This document shows, piece after piece, positions 1 to 10,526 of a stretch of DNA of 39,389 nucleotides; the first letter of the stretch is position 1, and each line of letters starts with the position of its first letter. The stretch lies in assembly GCA_030539115.1 (NCBI GenBank), contig JAUNSR010000029.1, positions 1 to 39,389 of the forward strand, in the 5' to 3' direction. The stretch is from Bacteroidales bacterium (GTDB taxonomy: Bacteria > Bacteroidota > Bacteroidia > Bacteroidales > JAUNSR01). Made by a program: the position numbers and the translations under genes. The notes beneath the pieces were generated by a model that saw nothing but the letters and a program-made list of their open reading frames with translations, did no database searches and was not told the DNA's origin.

Positions 1-496
1 GGAATCGGGAATGTGAATGGTTTTTATGACTAATTAATGCTAATAATTCGGAGGCATTTTTATCAATTCGAATTTATTTATACAAATTACAAACAAGACA
101 AATATTTAAAAATCCTTTTTATAAATTCAAACCGATTTTTCAAATAATCATAAAATCAAATTCCAGATAAATTATTTTCAATAAAAAAACAGGATGAAAA
201 GCTCATCCATTAAAAATCAATTTCAGAATCAACACCTCTTATTTATAAAGATTTTAAAAAACTTATTCAAATTACATATTAAATAAAAACATTCATTTAT
301 ATAGTCTTATACAATAATTATTTTTCTTCAAATCATCTATTATACAATAAATATATACAGCACCTATTACAAGCAGCGCTCAAATAACATACTTTCAGCT
401 ATGAATCTAATAAAATTTTTTAAACATTAAATATTTAAAGAAATATACGATATTTACACCTATTAAAAGATTATATAAATAATTCTATTAATTATT
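1..496. other. AT-rich intergenic region at window edge
   Basis: No convincing coding frame, RNA gene or strong hairpin is visible. The stretch is very AT-rich and leads up to the plug-domain gene. No clear TAnnTTTG promoter box was found close to that gene's start. Confidence 0.6.
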
Positions 497-1747
497 ATGC
501 TTAAGACTTTAATTATTGCAATAATTTCTATTTCTTTTCCTTATTATATATGCTCAGCTCAGGTTAAAGCTACCTGTTCACAAAACGAAGACTTAAAATC
601 ATTACAAGTTATCACAAACGATGATTTCATGCTCCCCTCGGTTATAAGGTTAAATAGTGATGATAAAATTGATATAAATTTTGACATCATTGGAGATGAC
701 ATGAAATGGCTTTCCTATAAAATCATCCATTGCGACATTAATTGGAATGAGTCTCCATTATCTGAAACTGAATATCTTATCGGATTCAACAACAACCAAT
801 TCAGCGGACCTCTCTCTTCGTTTAACACATTTGTCCCATACCATCATTATTCACTAACTCTGCCAAATGAAAATATAGATTTCAAAATTTCAGGAAACTA
901 TAAAGTTGAGATATATGAAGACTCCGATCAGGAAAAAATACTTGCAACAGTTTGTTTTTACATATTGGACAATAGAATAAACATCGCCTCAAAAGTATCA
1001 TCCAATACGGATATCGACTTTAACAAAGAGCACCAACAATTAGAAATAGCCTTAAACTGGAAGAATAATTTTATAAATTCTCCTTCCACTGATTTAAAAA
1101 TGATAGTCAAGCAAAACAACAGAATCGACAACCAAAAGATAATTACAGTTCCATCTATTGTAAACACAAATGGAGTTGTTTATTCTCACAATAAAGATCT
1201 AATCTTCGAAGCAGGCAATACTTTTAGAAGAATGGAATTTGTCAGCAATAAATATGCAGGATTGAATGTTGAAAAGATTATTGAAATTAACAACATCTAC
1301 CAATGCATCTTAAAAAAGGATATGCCAAGAGCAAACCTTTCTTTTCAATATGATCAAGACCAAAAAGGTCGTTTTGTAATTCGCACCTCGGAAGATGACT
1401 CACCTGAAATTGATGCCGATTATTACTACGTTCATTTTTTCCTTGAAAAAGCAATACCTTTTAAAAATGGAGATATATTCATTTTTGGTGATTTTACTTC
1501 AAATTCTCAGGGCGATGAATTTAAAATGGAATACAATGAACAAGCCGGTGGCTATGAAAAATCAATACTTTTAAAACAGGGCCATTATAATTACCAATAC
1601 ATTTTTTTCAGTCAAGACAATATTGGCAGCTTATCCAACACTGAGGGTAATTATTATGAAAACAATAACGAATATTTAATATTGGTATATTATCGTAAAC
1701 CGGGAGACAGATACGATAAACTTATTGGATATAATTTATTAAAATGA
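497..1747 (+). CDS. Type IX secretion plug-domain protein (DUF5103 family)
   Basis: The 416-residue product starts with a signal peptide (hydrophobic residues 5-20, likely cleavage after CSA, residue 21), so it is exported. The family signature is spread along the protein: an 'IIHCDINWNESPLSETEYL' block near residues 76-94, 'SGNYKVEIYE' near residue 131, and the C-terminal 'EGNYYENNNEYLILVYYR' block followed by RYDKLIG. This matches DUF5103, now named the type IX secretion system plug domain, after a protein found closing the periplasmic side of the SprA translocon channel. Length is normal for the family. No T9SS component lies nearby, so a role in T9SS is taken from family knowledge only. 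The gene is monocistronic and ends just before a strong terminator. Confidence 0.85.
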   Translation: MLKTLIIAIISISFPYYICSAQVKATCSQNEDLKSLQVITNDDFMLPSVIRLNSDDKIDINFDIIGDDMKWLSYKIIHCDINWNESPLSETEYLIGFNNNQFSGPLSSFNTFVPYHHYSLTLPNENIDFKISGNYKVEIYEDSDQEKILATVCFYILDNRINIASKVSSNTDIDFNKEHQQLEIALNWKNNFINSPSTDLKMIVKQNNRIDNQKIITVPSIVNTNGVVYSHNKDLIFEAGNTFRRMEFVSNKYAGLNVEKIIEINNIYQCILKKDMPRANLSFQYDQDQKGRFVIRTSEDDSPEIDADYYYVHFFLEKAIPFKNGDIFIFGDFTSNSQGDEFKMEYNEQAGGYEKSILLKQGHYNYQYIFFSQDNIGSLSNTEGNYYENNNEYLILVYYRKPGDRYDKLIGYNLLK

Positions 1748-1760
1748 TATTATAGAACAA

Positions 1761-1793
1761 ACGGGTTGCAATAGGAGGATGCAACCCGTTTTT
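1761..1793 (+). terminator. Rho-independent terminator after the plug-domain gene
   Basis: A perfect 10-bp stem (ACGGGTTGCA at 1761-1770 with TGCAACCCGT at 1780-1789), a 9-nt loop and a following T run. It starts 13 bases after the stop codon. Confidence 0.93.
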
Positions 1794-1800
1794 AATTAAG

Positions 1801-2310
1801 CGAAGATATAAATTCAAGTTTCACAACTTAAATATATTTAGAGTGTAAATTAAAATATCTTTTTTTATCTCTTGGATATTGATATTATGTCTCAATACTT
1901 TTCTCAATTCCAAAATTAATGCTTTAATTATTAAATCAAAACATATTATATTATATTTTTTTACATTATTTCACACCAAATTCACCGCATTATATTCAGT
2001 ATAATAAAATTTATTAATCAAATCTTTTATTTTTATTTAATATTTCAAATATTCATGACTGAAAAACTATGTTTTTTGATTAAAAATTAAACAATTAAAA
2101 TTATCATTCATTTGTATTAAATAGCCTTTGGAAGTATTTTTACAAAGAATAATTTTTTCTTGATTACAGGTAACCGGAATATTTAAAAATCGGCTCTTAA
2201 TTTTCTCATAAATATTAATAAAAGACAAATTAAATCCCCCAATTTAATAATAGAAAAAAAAAATATTTCCATTAAATAATTATTGTTTAATCTACCTCTT
2301 TAACATTGCA
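1801..2310. other. AT-rich intergenic region before the hybrid regulator gene
   Basis: About 510 bases with no credible gene. A sequence close to the Bacteroidetes -7 box (TAGCCTTTG, one base longer than TAnnTTTG) lies near 2121, but no matching -33 element is clear. It presumably holds the promoter of the regulator gene. Confidence 0.5.
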
Positions 2311-5300
2311 ATGAAACCATTAAAAGCTCAAACTATTTATATGAATCCATTTAATTTACATTTTAAAAGAGAGCACAATATTGTTTTTATCATTACTATA
2401 TTGTTTCTTTTGAATAACGTCCACTGCGTCTTTTCAAACGACAACATATATTTCAGGCACTATACAAACAAGGAGGGACTCTCACACAACACGGTTTACT
2501 GCTCTGTACAGGATAAACAAGGCTTCATGTGGTTTGGAACTGAAGATGGTTTAAACAGATTTGACGGGAAGAACTTCAGACTCTTCCCCACACTTACTGA
2601 AGAGGAAAAGATTAATAGCAAGAGAGAGAAAATAATTTCACTTTTAGAGGACTCTGAAGAGCGCTTATGGGTTTGCAGTGAGTCTAAAACCGGTTTTTTT
2701 GATAAAACAAGGAATACTTTTACAGAAATAAAGCTTTCCAATTCATCAAAAAACTATTGGGCATATCAATTAAAGGAGGATGAAAACAAAAACCTTTGGA
2801 TGATTGCAAATGAAGAGCTTATTAAATATGGAATGTATGATGGCAAAACAAGATTTTATGGAAAGGATTTAAAAGCCAAAATTAAGGCATTGAATGTTTC
2901 TTCAAAAGGGGCTGTTTGGATTGCAAGCAATGATTCATTATACAGATATATTAATGAAAGGGATAAATTTTCCGGCATTGCAATTAATTCTGAAAACAAA
3001 CAGCTCAGATATAATATTACATGCATATATCCTGTCACGGATTTAGGCATTTTTATTGGAACAGCCGACAGAGGTCTTCTTCTTTACTCCTTAAACTCAT
3101 CATCTACAGAAGAGATTATTCCCGATATTATGGTAAGAGAAATACTTCCAATGAACAACAATGATTATTGGATTGCTACTGAAAACGGGTTATATATTTA
3201 TAATATCATCAGCAAGAAAACAAGCCATTTTGAAAAGTCGCTTGTCAATCCTTATGCTCTTTCCGACAATGCTATTTATGCTCTTTCTCAGGACAAAGAG
3301 GGTGGAATGTGGATATGCACCTTTTTTGGAGGAATTAATTATATGCCAAAAGAATATTCCCATTTCGACAAATATATTGCAGGTATTACTGATTCTGAAA
3401 TGAAAGGCAATGTGGTAAGAAAAATCTGCGCCGACAAAAACGGAAATCTTTGGGTAGGGACTGAAGACAATGGAGTTAATATGTTTAATCAAAAAAAACA
3501 TACTACAATAAACTTTTCAGCCAATAATAATACCAACCATATTTCAGCCACCAATATTCATGCCTTGATGGTTGATGATGACAAGCTTTGGATGGGATCT
3601 TTCAACACAGGTATTGATGTTATGGACATCAACACCCACAAAATAATAAAAAGGTATCACTCAAAAGATGGAAAGAGTTTTTTAAACAGCGATTTCGTTC
3701 TGTCAATATTTAAGACATCGGACAATGAAATTCTTATTGGAACGGCTGCCGGTGTTCAGATATACGATAAAAAAGATGATCGCTTCTATATATGGAAAGG
3801 AATCAATCTGCCTACAAAAGAGATTATTGAAGATTCAAGAGGAGATATTTGGATTGCAACTTTAGGTGGAATAATAAGATACAATAAAAATGGGACCTCT
3901 TCCAAGAAGAAGAAAAATTACAATGAAGACAATGTTGTTACAATGAGCGGAATGATTCTCCATACCGAGGCCACTTATGAAGACAATGTCATTAACTACA
4001 GTTTTAATCCCGCAGACTCAACCACGGTTGGCACAAATGAAATAACATCTATTTTTGAAGACTCAAAAGGTCAGATGTGGATATTAACAACTAATGGTAT
4101 GTATTCTTTCAATTCAGAAAGAGAGACTTTCACACCTGTTTTTAATGACTCTTATATCCCCAGCAAACTTCTTTACAGCATGCTTGAAGACAATGAAAAC
4201 AATTTTTGGATATCTTCAGCAAGAGGACTTATAAAATACAACCGCAACACAAAGGAGATAAAATTTTTTGGTTATAAGGACAATCTTCATGAAACTCAAT
4301 TTAATTTCAACTCTTCATATAAAGATGAAGAGGGTGAAATGTATTTTGGCACAATTAATGGAATGATTTCTTTTCTGCCGCATCAATTTAAAGAGGATAC
4401 TTTCGAGCCGAAATTATTTTTTACAGAGCTATCCTTTAACAGCGATGATAATACGGATACTTATGCTTTAAACAACAATGATTTGAATTTGGAGTATCTA
4501 AATGAAATAAAATTACCTTATAATAAATCATCATTCTCTGTCGGCTTTGTTGCAATTAGCTATACTTTGCCCGAAGGTATCAGATATTCCTACAAGATAG
4601 AGGGAATAAGTGATGAATGGAATGATCTGAACTCAGAAAACAACGTTAACTTCTACAATCTCTCTCCAGGAAAATACAATCTTTATATCCGTTCAACAAA
4701 CAGCAGCGGTGTTTGGCAGAATAATGAAAAGTGTCTAAAAATCAGGATTACTCCACCATATTGGCAGTCAAACATTGCCTATTTCCTATATGCTATTGCT
4801 ATTATTCTTATAGCTATAAACTTCTATTACTATAAGAAAAGGAAATATGCTGAGATCCACAATCAAAAAATGATTCTATTTGAGAGCCAAAAAGAGACTG
4901 AATTATATAATGCCAAGATAAAATTCTTCACATTCATAACACATGAGATTAGAACGCCTCTAACCCTTATTAAAGCTCCTTTGGAGAAAATCTTAAACTC
5001 AAACAATTTAAATGCTCAAATAAAAGAGAACCTTGAATGTATTCAAAGAAACACCAAACGTCTTCTTGAACTGAGCAATCAATTATTAGACTTTGGAAAA
5101 ACAGAAAACAACGGATATAAATTATGCTTCATTAAAACAGATTTAAAGGCTTTAATTCAAGAAACTATAGAACCTTTTTATGACACCATCTACAATCAAA
5201 ACAAAGATATTAAAGTAAATCTCCCTGATGGTGAGCTTTTGGCAAGCGTGGATTCCGAGATTATTAGAAAAATTGTAAACAACTTAATATCAAATGCCGT

Positions 5301-6435
5301 AAAATACAGTGCTAAGAACATTTCTCTTGAATTATATTCCAAGGACTCCGACTTCTTTGTTAAAGTTTCAAATGATGGGTCTATAATTCCGACAGAAGAA
5401 AGACAAAAAATATTTGAGCCTTTTTACAGGCTCTCAAACAATGAAAATATTTTAGGAAGCGGCATAGGTCTTTCCATTGTAAATACACTTGCTGAATTTC
5501 ATAAGGGCAGCATTGTTTACAGTGATGAAAATCCTGAAATGAATTGCTTTGTTTTTAAAGCTCCGCTAAATCAAAAGGAAAGTTTTATTCTAAACAATAT
5601 CCAAGAGATATTTGAAAACAACAATATCTCTATTCTTGAGCCGCCTGTTGATGGGCGACATATTATAATGATTGTCGAAGATCAGCAGGAAATGCTTTCT
5701 TTTATATCAAAAGAATTAAAACAATGGTATAGTGTCGTTGAGGTTTCCAATGGAGCTCAGGCTTTGGAATATCTTAGCAAGCAAAGCGTTCATCTTATAA
5801 TAAGCGATATTATGATGCCGGTGATGAATGGCATGGAATTATGTCTGAAAGTTAAAAATGATGTTAATCTTCAACATATTCCTTTTATTATGCTTACTGC
5901 TCAGCACAACGAAAAATCTTTCCTTGAGGGGCTTGACAAAGGAGCTGATGCTTATCTTATGAAACCATTCTCCATGGACATTCTTCATGCTCAGATTGAG
6001 AATCTTATAAAAAGCCGTGAACAGTTAAACAGAGCTTATCTTGAAAGGCCTTTTACTCAAAGCATTCATTCATCCAACAAACTCGACACTCAATTTATAG
6101 ATAAATTAAACAGCATTCTCGAAGACAGACTTTCTGATTCAGACTACAGCATTGAAGAGCTTGCAAGCGATATCGGTCTTAGCTCATCAAGTCTTTACCG
6201 GAAAATTAAAACTGTCTCAGGGCTTTCTCCTGTAGAATTTATTAAGCAGGCTCGTTTAAAAAAAGCGGTTCTTTTAATGGAAGAGGGTGAAAACAGAATT
6301 AACGAGATTGCCATGCAGACAGGTTTTTCTTCATCATCTTATTTCTCTACTTGTTTTCAAAAACACTACGGAATAACGCCTTCTGAATGTATAAAAAACA
6401 AAAAAGATGGAAAGACGCTGAACAAATTGGAATAG
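2311..6435 (+). CDS. Hybrid two-component system sensor kinase/response regulator (HTCS)
   Basis: The 1374-residue protein carries a whole phosphorelay in one chain, the Bacteroidetes type that senses glycan breakdown products and switches on utilisation genes. Domain order: N-terminal signal or anchor (hydrophobic around residues 25-37); periplasmic two-component-regulator propeller repeats (about 50-730, with repeated G.xxWIAT/LWVGT-type blades); Y_Y_Y domain (about 738-815); membrane helix (822-841); HisKA with phosphoacceptor His878 in THEIRTPL; HATPase (N-box near 986-998, GSGIGLS later); receiver with phosphoacceptor Asp1166 in SDIMMP; AraC-type HTH (about 1265-1365). All catalytic residues are present. 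A second start at 2341 is possible. It converges on the GH78-DUF4965-GH29 operon, its likely target, but the ligand cannot be read from sequence. Confidence 0.95.
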   Translation: MKPLKAQTIYMNPFNLHFKREHNIVFIITILFLLNNVHCVFSNDNIYFRHYTNKEGLSHNTVYCSVQDKQGFMWFGTEDGLNRFDGKNFRLFPTLTEEEKINSKREKIISLLEDSEERLWVCSESKTGFFDKTRNTFTEIKLSNSSKNYWAYQLKEDENKNLWMIANEELIKYGMYDGKTRFYGKDLKAKIKALNVSSKGAVWIASNDSLYRYINERDKFSGIAINSENKQLRYNITCIYPVTDLGIFIGTADRGLLLYSLNSSSTEEIIPDIMVREILPMNNNDYWIATENGLYIYNIISKKTSHFEKSLVNPYALSDNAIYALSQDKEGGMWICTFFGGINYMPKEYSHFDKYIAGITDSEMKGNVVRKICADKNGNLWVGTEDNGVNMFNQKKHTTINFSANNNTNHISATNIHALMVDDDKLWMGSFNTGIDVMDINTHKIIKRYHSKDGKSFLNSDFVLSIFKTSDNEILIGTAAGVQIYDKKDDRFYIWKGINLPTKEIIEDSRGDIWIATLGGIIRYNKNGTSSKKKKNYNEDNVVTMSGMILHTEATYEDNVINYSFNPADSTTVGTNEITSIFEDSKGQMWILTTNGMYSFNSERETFTPVFNDSYIPSKLLYSMLEDNENNFWISSARGLIKYNRNTKEIKFFGYKDNLHETQFNFNSSYKDEEGEMYFGTINGMISFLPHQFKEDTFEPKLFFTELSFNSDDNTDTYALNNNDLNLEYLNEIKLPYNKSSFSVGFVAISYTLPEGIRYSYKIEGISDEWNDLNSENNVNFYNLSPGKYNLYIRSTNSSGVWQNNEKCLKIRITPPYWQSNIAYFLYAIAIILIAINFYYYKKRKYAEIHNQKMILFESQKETELYNAKIKFFTFITHEIRTPLTLIKAPLEKILNSNNLNAQIKENLECIQRNTKRLLELSNQLLDFGKTENNGYKLCFIKTDLKALIQETIEPFYDTIYNQNKDIKVNLPDGELLASVDSEIIRKIVNNLISNAVKYSAKNISLELYSKDSDFFVKVSNDGSIIPTEERQKIFEPFYRLSNNENILGSGIGLSIVNTLAEFHKGSIVYSDENPEMNCFVFKAPLNQKESFILNNIQEIFENNNISILEPPVDGRHIIMIVEDQQEMLSFISKELKQWYSVVEVSNGAQALEYLSKQSVHLIISDIMMPVMNGMELCLKVKNDVNLQHIPFIMLTAQHNEKSFLEGLDKGADAYLMKPFSMDILHAQIENLIKSREQLNRAYLERPFTQSIHSSNKLDTQFIDKLNSILEDRLSDSDYSIEELASDIGLSSSSLYRKIKTVSGLSPVEFIKQARLKKAVLLMEEGENRINEIAMQTGFSSSSYFSTCFQKHYGITPSECIKNKKDGKTLNKLE

Positions 6436-6448
6436 TGTTAATAAAAAA

Positions 6449-6509
6449 GTAAACAAAAAAAGACCTTGGAAACTTTGATTTTATAGTTTCCAAGGTCTTT
6501 TTTGTTTAC
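6449..6509. terminator. Bidirectional terminator between convergent genes
   Basis: A 14-bp perfect stem (AGACCTTGGAAACT 6461-6474 with its complement 6485-6498) is extended by an A-run/T-run and GTAAAC/GTTTAC arms. It has A-rich and T-rich flanks on either side and can serve both the regulator gene and the fucosidase gene. Confidence 0.95.
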
Positions 6510-6512
6510 CGG

Positions 6513-7814
6513 TTAAAAAGTAAGTTCAATTACATAATCGATATCCGTTGGCACTTCAGGCAAAGAAATAAGAATACCGGACTTATCTTTTGCATATTTC
6601 AGTTTGGATTTATCCTTATAAAGCAATGCACTTTTTACTTTCTTATTCCCGATTGGAAGATAAATTGCATTATCCTGAAGTTCAAGAACGTGAACATAAA
6701 GCTTATTGTCTTTCTGAGTTGTAACACCCCAAGTATGAGGCTCTATAAATCCACCGCGTGTTCCATAAATTGTTTCGCCATATATCTTCATCCACTCTCC
6801 CATCTCTTTTAATCTCTCAACAGCAGTTAAAGGAAGCTCTCCGTTAGGTTGCGGGCCAACATTCATTAAAAGGTTTGCATTTTTTCCGGCAGCTTTTACT
6901 AAGTAATGAATCAATTCTTTGGAAGACTTATAGTTTTTATCAGCTATTTTATATCCCCACATTCCATTCATTGTTTCACATGTTTCAAGAGGCAGTCTAC
7001 TTACATTTTGACCTGACAAACCGGAAGAATTTTCTCCCGGGAGATCTCTTTCAAACATTTGAAAATCCTCTCCTTCAAAAGGTGTTTGATGATGGTTGTT
7101 TCCTATTAAGCATCCGGGCTGAAGTTTATGAATCAAAGCATATTGTTCAGGCAATTGCCAGTCAAAATCTTTATTATTTTGCTGATCCCACCAGCCATCA
7201 AACCAAACAGCTCCTATTTCCCCATAATTAGTAAGGATTTCTGTTAGCTGATTATTCATAAAAGCGTAATAACTTTTCCAATCGCCTTTCGGATTGGGTC
7301 TTCCGGTTCCTCTTCCTGTTCCACCCCATACGGCATCTTCTCTTCCCCAATCAATATGAGAATAATATACATGAAGTTTTATCCCCTGTTTATGACACTC
7401 ATCAGCAAGCTCTTTAAGAATGTCTCTTTTAAAAGGAGAAGCCTTTACAATGTTATAGTCACTAAACTTAGTATCAAACATAGAAAACCCGTCATGATGA
7501 CGAGAGGTGATACATATATATTTAGCGCCGGAAGCCTTAATATCGCTTACCCATTTTGCAGCATCAAATTTAGATGGATAAAACCCCTCGGCAAGCTTTG
7601 CATATTCCTTATAATTAAGGTTATTATTGTTCATTGTCCACTCTCCGCTGGCAAGCATACTGTAAAGACCCCAGTGAAGAAAAATTCCGAACTTATTGTC
7701 TTGAAAATCTTCCCTCGATTTTAGATTGTCTTGTGTGGGTGTATATTGCTTTTGTGAAAAAGCAGGCATAAGAAAATTCAAACAAATTAATGCCGTTAAA
7801 AGTGTTTTTCTCAT
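6513..7814 (-). CDS. GH29 alpha-L-fucosidase, exported
   Basis: The 433-residue enzyme would hydrolyse terminal alpha-L-fucose by the retaining mechanism of GH29. A signal peptide spans residues 1-20 (cleavage AFS-QK), so it acts in the periplasm or beyond. The TIM-barrel signatures are clear: FGIFLHWGLYS (42-52), SRHHDGF (104-110) and VWFDGWWD (203-210), where Asp206 is the expected nucleophile. The acid/base residue is not assigned because it varies between GH29 subfamilies. Residues from about 350 on look like the usual C-terminal beta-sandwich. It is the third gene of the leftward operon, 126 bases after the DUF4965 gene, and no terminator is seen in that gap. Linkage specificity is unknown. 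Confidence 0.93.
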   Translation of the reverse strand: MRKTLLTALICLNFLMPAFSQKQYTPTQDNLKSREDFQDNKFGIFLHWGLYSMLASGEWTMNNNNLNYKEYAKLAEGFYPSKFDAAKWVSDIKASGAKYICITSRHHDGFSMFDTKFSDYNIVKASPFKRDILKELADECHKQGIKLHVYYSHIDWGREDAVWGGTGRGTGRPNPKGDWKSYYAFMNNQLTEILTNYGEIGAVWFDGWWDQQNNKDFDWQLPEQYALIHKLQPGCLIGNNHHQTPFEGEDFQMFERDLPGENSSGLSGQNVSRLPLETCETMNGMWGYKIADKNYKSSKELIHYLVKAAGKNANLLMNVGPQPNGELPLTAVERLKEMGEWMKIYGETIYGTRGGFIEPHTWGVTTQKDNKLYVHVLELQDNAIYLPIGNKKVKSALLYKDKSKLKYAKDKSGILISLPEVPTDIDYVIELTF

Positions 7815-7940
7815 AATATTAAAGTTTTAATTAACTATAATTCTCTATTATCGATATCCAGTTTTATTAAAAAATCTATTCTGACATAAAATAAGCCATA
7901 TTTTTTTAATATATATCATAACCGACAGACTAAAATGTTT

Positions 7941-10505
7941 TTACCTGTTCATTTTATCCTTAAGCATTTTCATATAAAAGCCTCCCACTACAGATCTTGC
8001 TCTAAAAGCCCTTACATTGCCCGAATCAGAATAATACCAATCACTAAGAGGGAGTCTGTCGGAGGAGAAATTTACATAAGAATATAATCCGTCAATAATT
8101 TTTTGAAAATCCTCATCATTTGTTGCAAGACAAGCGCTCCATACCAGCCAATCTGCCTTTGAATATTTGGTTCTACTATCCAATGGTATGCCATACTGTG
8201 CCTGTTTTGTCAAATAATATTTCACTTCTCTCTCAGCAACATGAGATGGGAAAAGACCTAAAGAGAGAATTTCATCCCAAACAAGATTATATTTCAATCC
8301 CCAACCCTTGTCTTTATCAAAGCTTAGTTTGTAATGATCTTCATACAAAGCCATCTCCTCCCACTTAGCTGCCATTTCTTTTGCTATTGCATTATATTTT
8401 TCATATACACTGTCTTGACCCATCATTTCAGCCATTTTAGCATAACAGCCTATTCCTATTATAGATTTTAAAGACAAATTGCAATTGTGAGCCATAGGAC
8501 CCATAAAATCATCAGTACAAATTTGAGAAGAGGGATCCACTCCCTCATCGACAAGATAGTTGCACCACTTGGTAAGCATATTCCAATGCTTTTTAGCATA
8601 ATTATAATTGTCATCCACTGCACAAATTGCAGCAGTCATAATAATCATATTGCCCGACTCTTCAATAGGCATGTCAGCGGGATAAATTTTCCCATCGGCA
8701 TTAGGATAAATTCCCAAATCATGAGGAGCATAAGGTTTATTCCATGACTGTTTTTCAGCATATATAAATATAGGATTCAGCATTCCCTTTGCAAGGTCGG
8801 TATTATAGAGCAAAAATAAGGGGAAAGAGGGATAAGCCACATCAACCGTACCGATATAGCCGCCACTAAGATTCTCCTTTGAAAGATAAATAAGTTCTCC
8901 ATCAGATGTCTTTCCCAAACAGTGGGCTCCAATAATCTGTCTATACACCAACGCACATAAATCAGCATAATTTTTGCCACCGGAGTTTAAAGCATTTTTT
9001 ATTAGATTATCATCAAAGATGGTGCACCTTTTCATTATGGAATGGTAATTATCTGCCATCTTATCAAAGGCATCGTAAATAGTGACTCTTCCCTCATCAC
9101 GCCAAAGCCCCATCATTTGATTTTTAAAAAGAGTAAAAGAATAGATATTGTCATAGCCCAACATAAGGAAATTGCTGATTTCTTTTCTTCCGACTTTGCC
9201 GATATTATTTGTTAATGAGATAGTGGGGGTTGTTTCATATTTAAAGCTTCCATATTCAGGCTTTTCATTCTCCTTATTTACAATTTCATTTTTCAGGAAA
9301 GAATATTTAAGCTCATTGCTTTCTCCAATATTAATTGACATGGGATTTGAATTCTCACAAAATCCCAAATACATATATCCCCAGTCGATGCCGACATTAT
9401 CACCCTTTTTGTCCAAGAGAATTTGATTTACAACACCGGCTTTAACATAATGAATATTATTTTTATTTTCCAAAATAACTTTCACCTTTTGCTTTTCGCT
9501 GTCCTGCGCCCATGAGGCATCAGTATCAAAATATATTTCCACATCATGCTCTTTGCCATCAATGGATTTTACATTATATGTAATATAATTTACAGGAGTA
9601 TTTAAAAGGGATAAATCATCAGGAAGAAATGGTGAGGTAAAAACTAAGTTTAATTGTACGTTTCCACAATCAAATGAATAGTAAGTTTGAGTAGGAAGAA
9701 TATTTACATCATTTAAAACAGCCACCTGATCAAAGTTATAGTCATTTTCAACCACTTCATACAAGCCTACATCAACTATTGAGCCGCCCTTTTCATTTTG
9801 GCAGTGCATTGCTATTATGTTTTCACCCTCTTTCAATGAATCTTTAATCCTTTGATTTAGATATTGACGAACATTTTTTCTCCACATATACCCCGTACCA
9901 ACCACCTGCATATCATTTATATAAAGCTCAAAAATATCATCATGAGAATATTGAAGATAAAGTTCAGTGTCGGACAAATCTTTTTCCAAAACAATTTTTT
10001 TTCTAATCCATATATCTTTCGTATCCCATTCTGTATTAATATACCCACCATACTCCTTGGAATCAGAGCCATAAGCACCAACTCCATTATTCCATGTCTT
10101 ATCATCAAAATCTAATTTTGTCCACCCTTTTTTAGGTTCTGAAAAAACATATTTAGATGTCCATTTTGCATCCGAAGCCATAGGAAGTATATAATCGATC
10201 TTCTTGTCCATCTTTCCAAAGAAATTATATACTGCACCGTCAACACGAATCATTCCAAAAAGAGGCCTCTTTCGTCCGGTCCAATGTGTAGTGGTGCTTT
10301 CGGTGGGAGCATTAGTACAGCTCCAATTATTGATATACGGGTCAATTGATATTAAAGGAACTGCAGGCGCCCTTAATTCATTTTTATATCCTTTATCATC
10401 TTTTGAAATAAAATCTTTACAGCAGAAACAAACAAATACAACTGCAGCCACAAAAATGGTGGCTGCGGTTTTCTTGACAATCATATAAATTTTATACTTT
10501 CTCAA
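7941..10505 (-). CDS. DUF4965/DUF5127/DUF1793 (glutaminase A-like) lipoprotein
   Basis: The 854-residue protein has a hydrophobic leader ending in CFCC (Cys26-29), so it is probably a lipoprotein; a start at residue 8 is also possible. The family hallmark RAPAVPLISIDPY (45-57), THWTGRKRPLFGMIRVDG (73-90) and the late EESGNM motif place it in the fungal glutaminase-A family with a six-hairpin-like C-terminal half. Residues about 113-252 interrupt the DUF4964/DUF5127 part with a beta-sandwich-like segment (KLDFDDKTWNNG, ELYINDMQV, EGENIIAMHC), typical of sugar-binding domains of GH2/GH78 enzymes. Activity in bacteria is not settled: glutaminase is the family label, while the position between a rhamnosidase and a fucosidase suggests a glycan-related role. 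It starts 21 bases after the GH78 stop. Confidence 0.8.
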   Translation of the reverse strand: MRKYKIYMIVKKTAATIFVAAVVFVCFCCKDFISKDDKGYKNELRAPAVPLISIDPYINNWSCTNAPTESTTTHWTGRKRPLFGMIRVDGAVYNFFGKMDKKIDYILPMASDAKWTSKYVFSEPKKGWTKLDFDDKTWNNGVGAYGSDSKEYGGYINTEWDTKDIWIRKKIVLEKDLSDTELYLQYSHDDIFELYINDMQVVGTGYMWRKNVRQYLNQRIKDSLKEGENIIAMHCQNEKGGSIVDVGLYEVVENDYNFDQVAVLNDVNILPTQTYYSFDCGNVQLNLVFTSPFLPDDLSLLNTPVNYITYNVKSIDGKEHDVEIYFDTDASWAQDSEKQKVKVILENKNNIHYVKAGVVNQILLDKKGDNVGIDWGYMYLGFCENSNPMSINIGESNELKYSFLKNEIVNKENEKPEYGSFKYETTPTISLTNNIGKVGRKEISNFLMLGYDNIYSFTLFKNQMMGLWRDEGRVTIYDAFDKMADNYHSIMKRCTIFDDNLIKNALNSGGKNYADLCALVYRQIIGAHCLGKTSDGELIYLSKENLSGGYIGTVDVAYPSFPLFLLYNTDLAKGMLNPIFIYAEKQSWNKPYAPHDLGIYPNADGKIYPADMPIEESGNMIIMTAAICAVDDNYNYAKKHWNMLTKWCNYLVDEGVDPSSQICTDDFMGPMAHNCNLSLKSIIGIGCYAKMAEMMGQDSVYEKYNAIAKEMAAKWEEMALYEDHYKLSFDKDKGWGLKYNLVWDEILSLGLFPSHVAEREVKYYLTKQAQYGIPLDSRTKYSKADWLVWSACLATNDEDFQKIIDGLYSYVNFSSDRLPLSDWYYSDSGNVRAFRARSVVGGFYMKMLKDKMNR

Positions 10506-10526
10506 GTTGATATAAAATATTTTATT

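Noticed and set aside
6875..7231. 118-codon open frame on the + strand inside the fucosidase gene
   Set aside because: It lies antisense to a well-supported GH29 gene, has no family features and is a shadow of its codon pattern.
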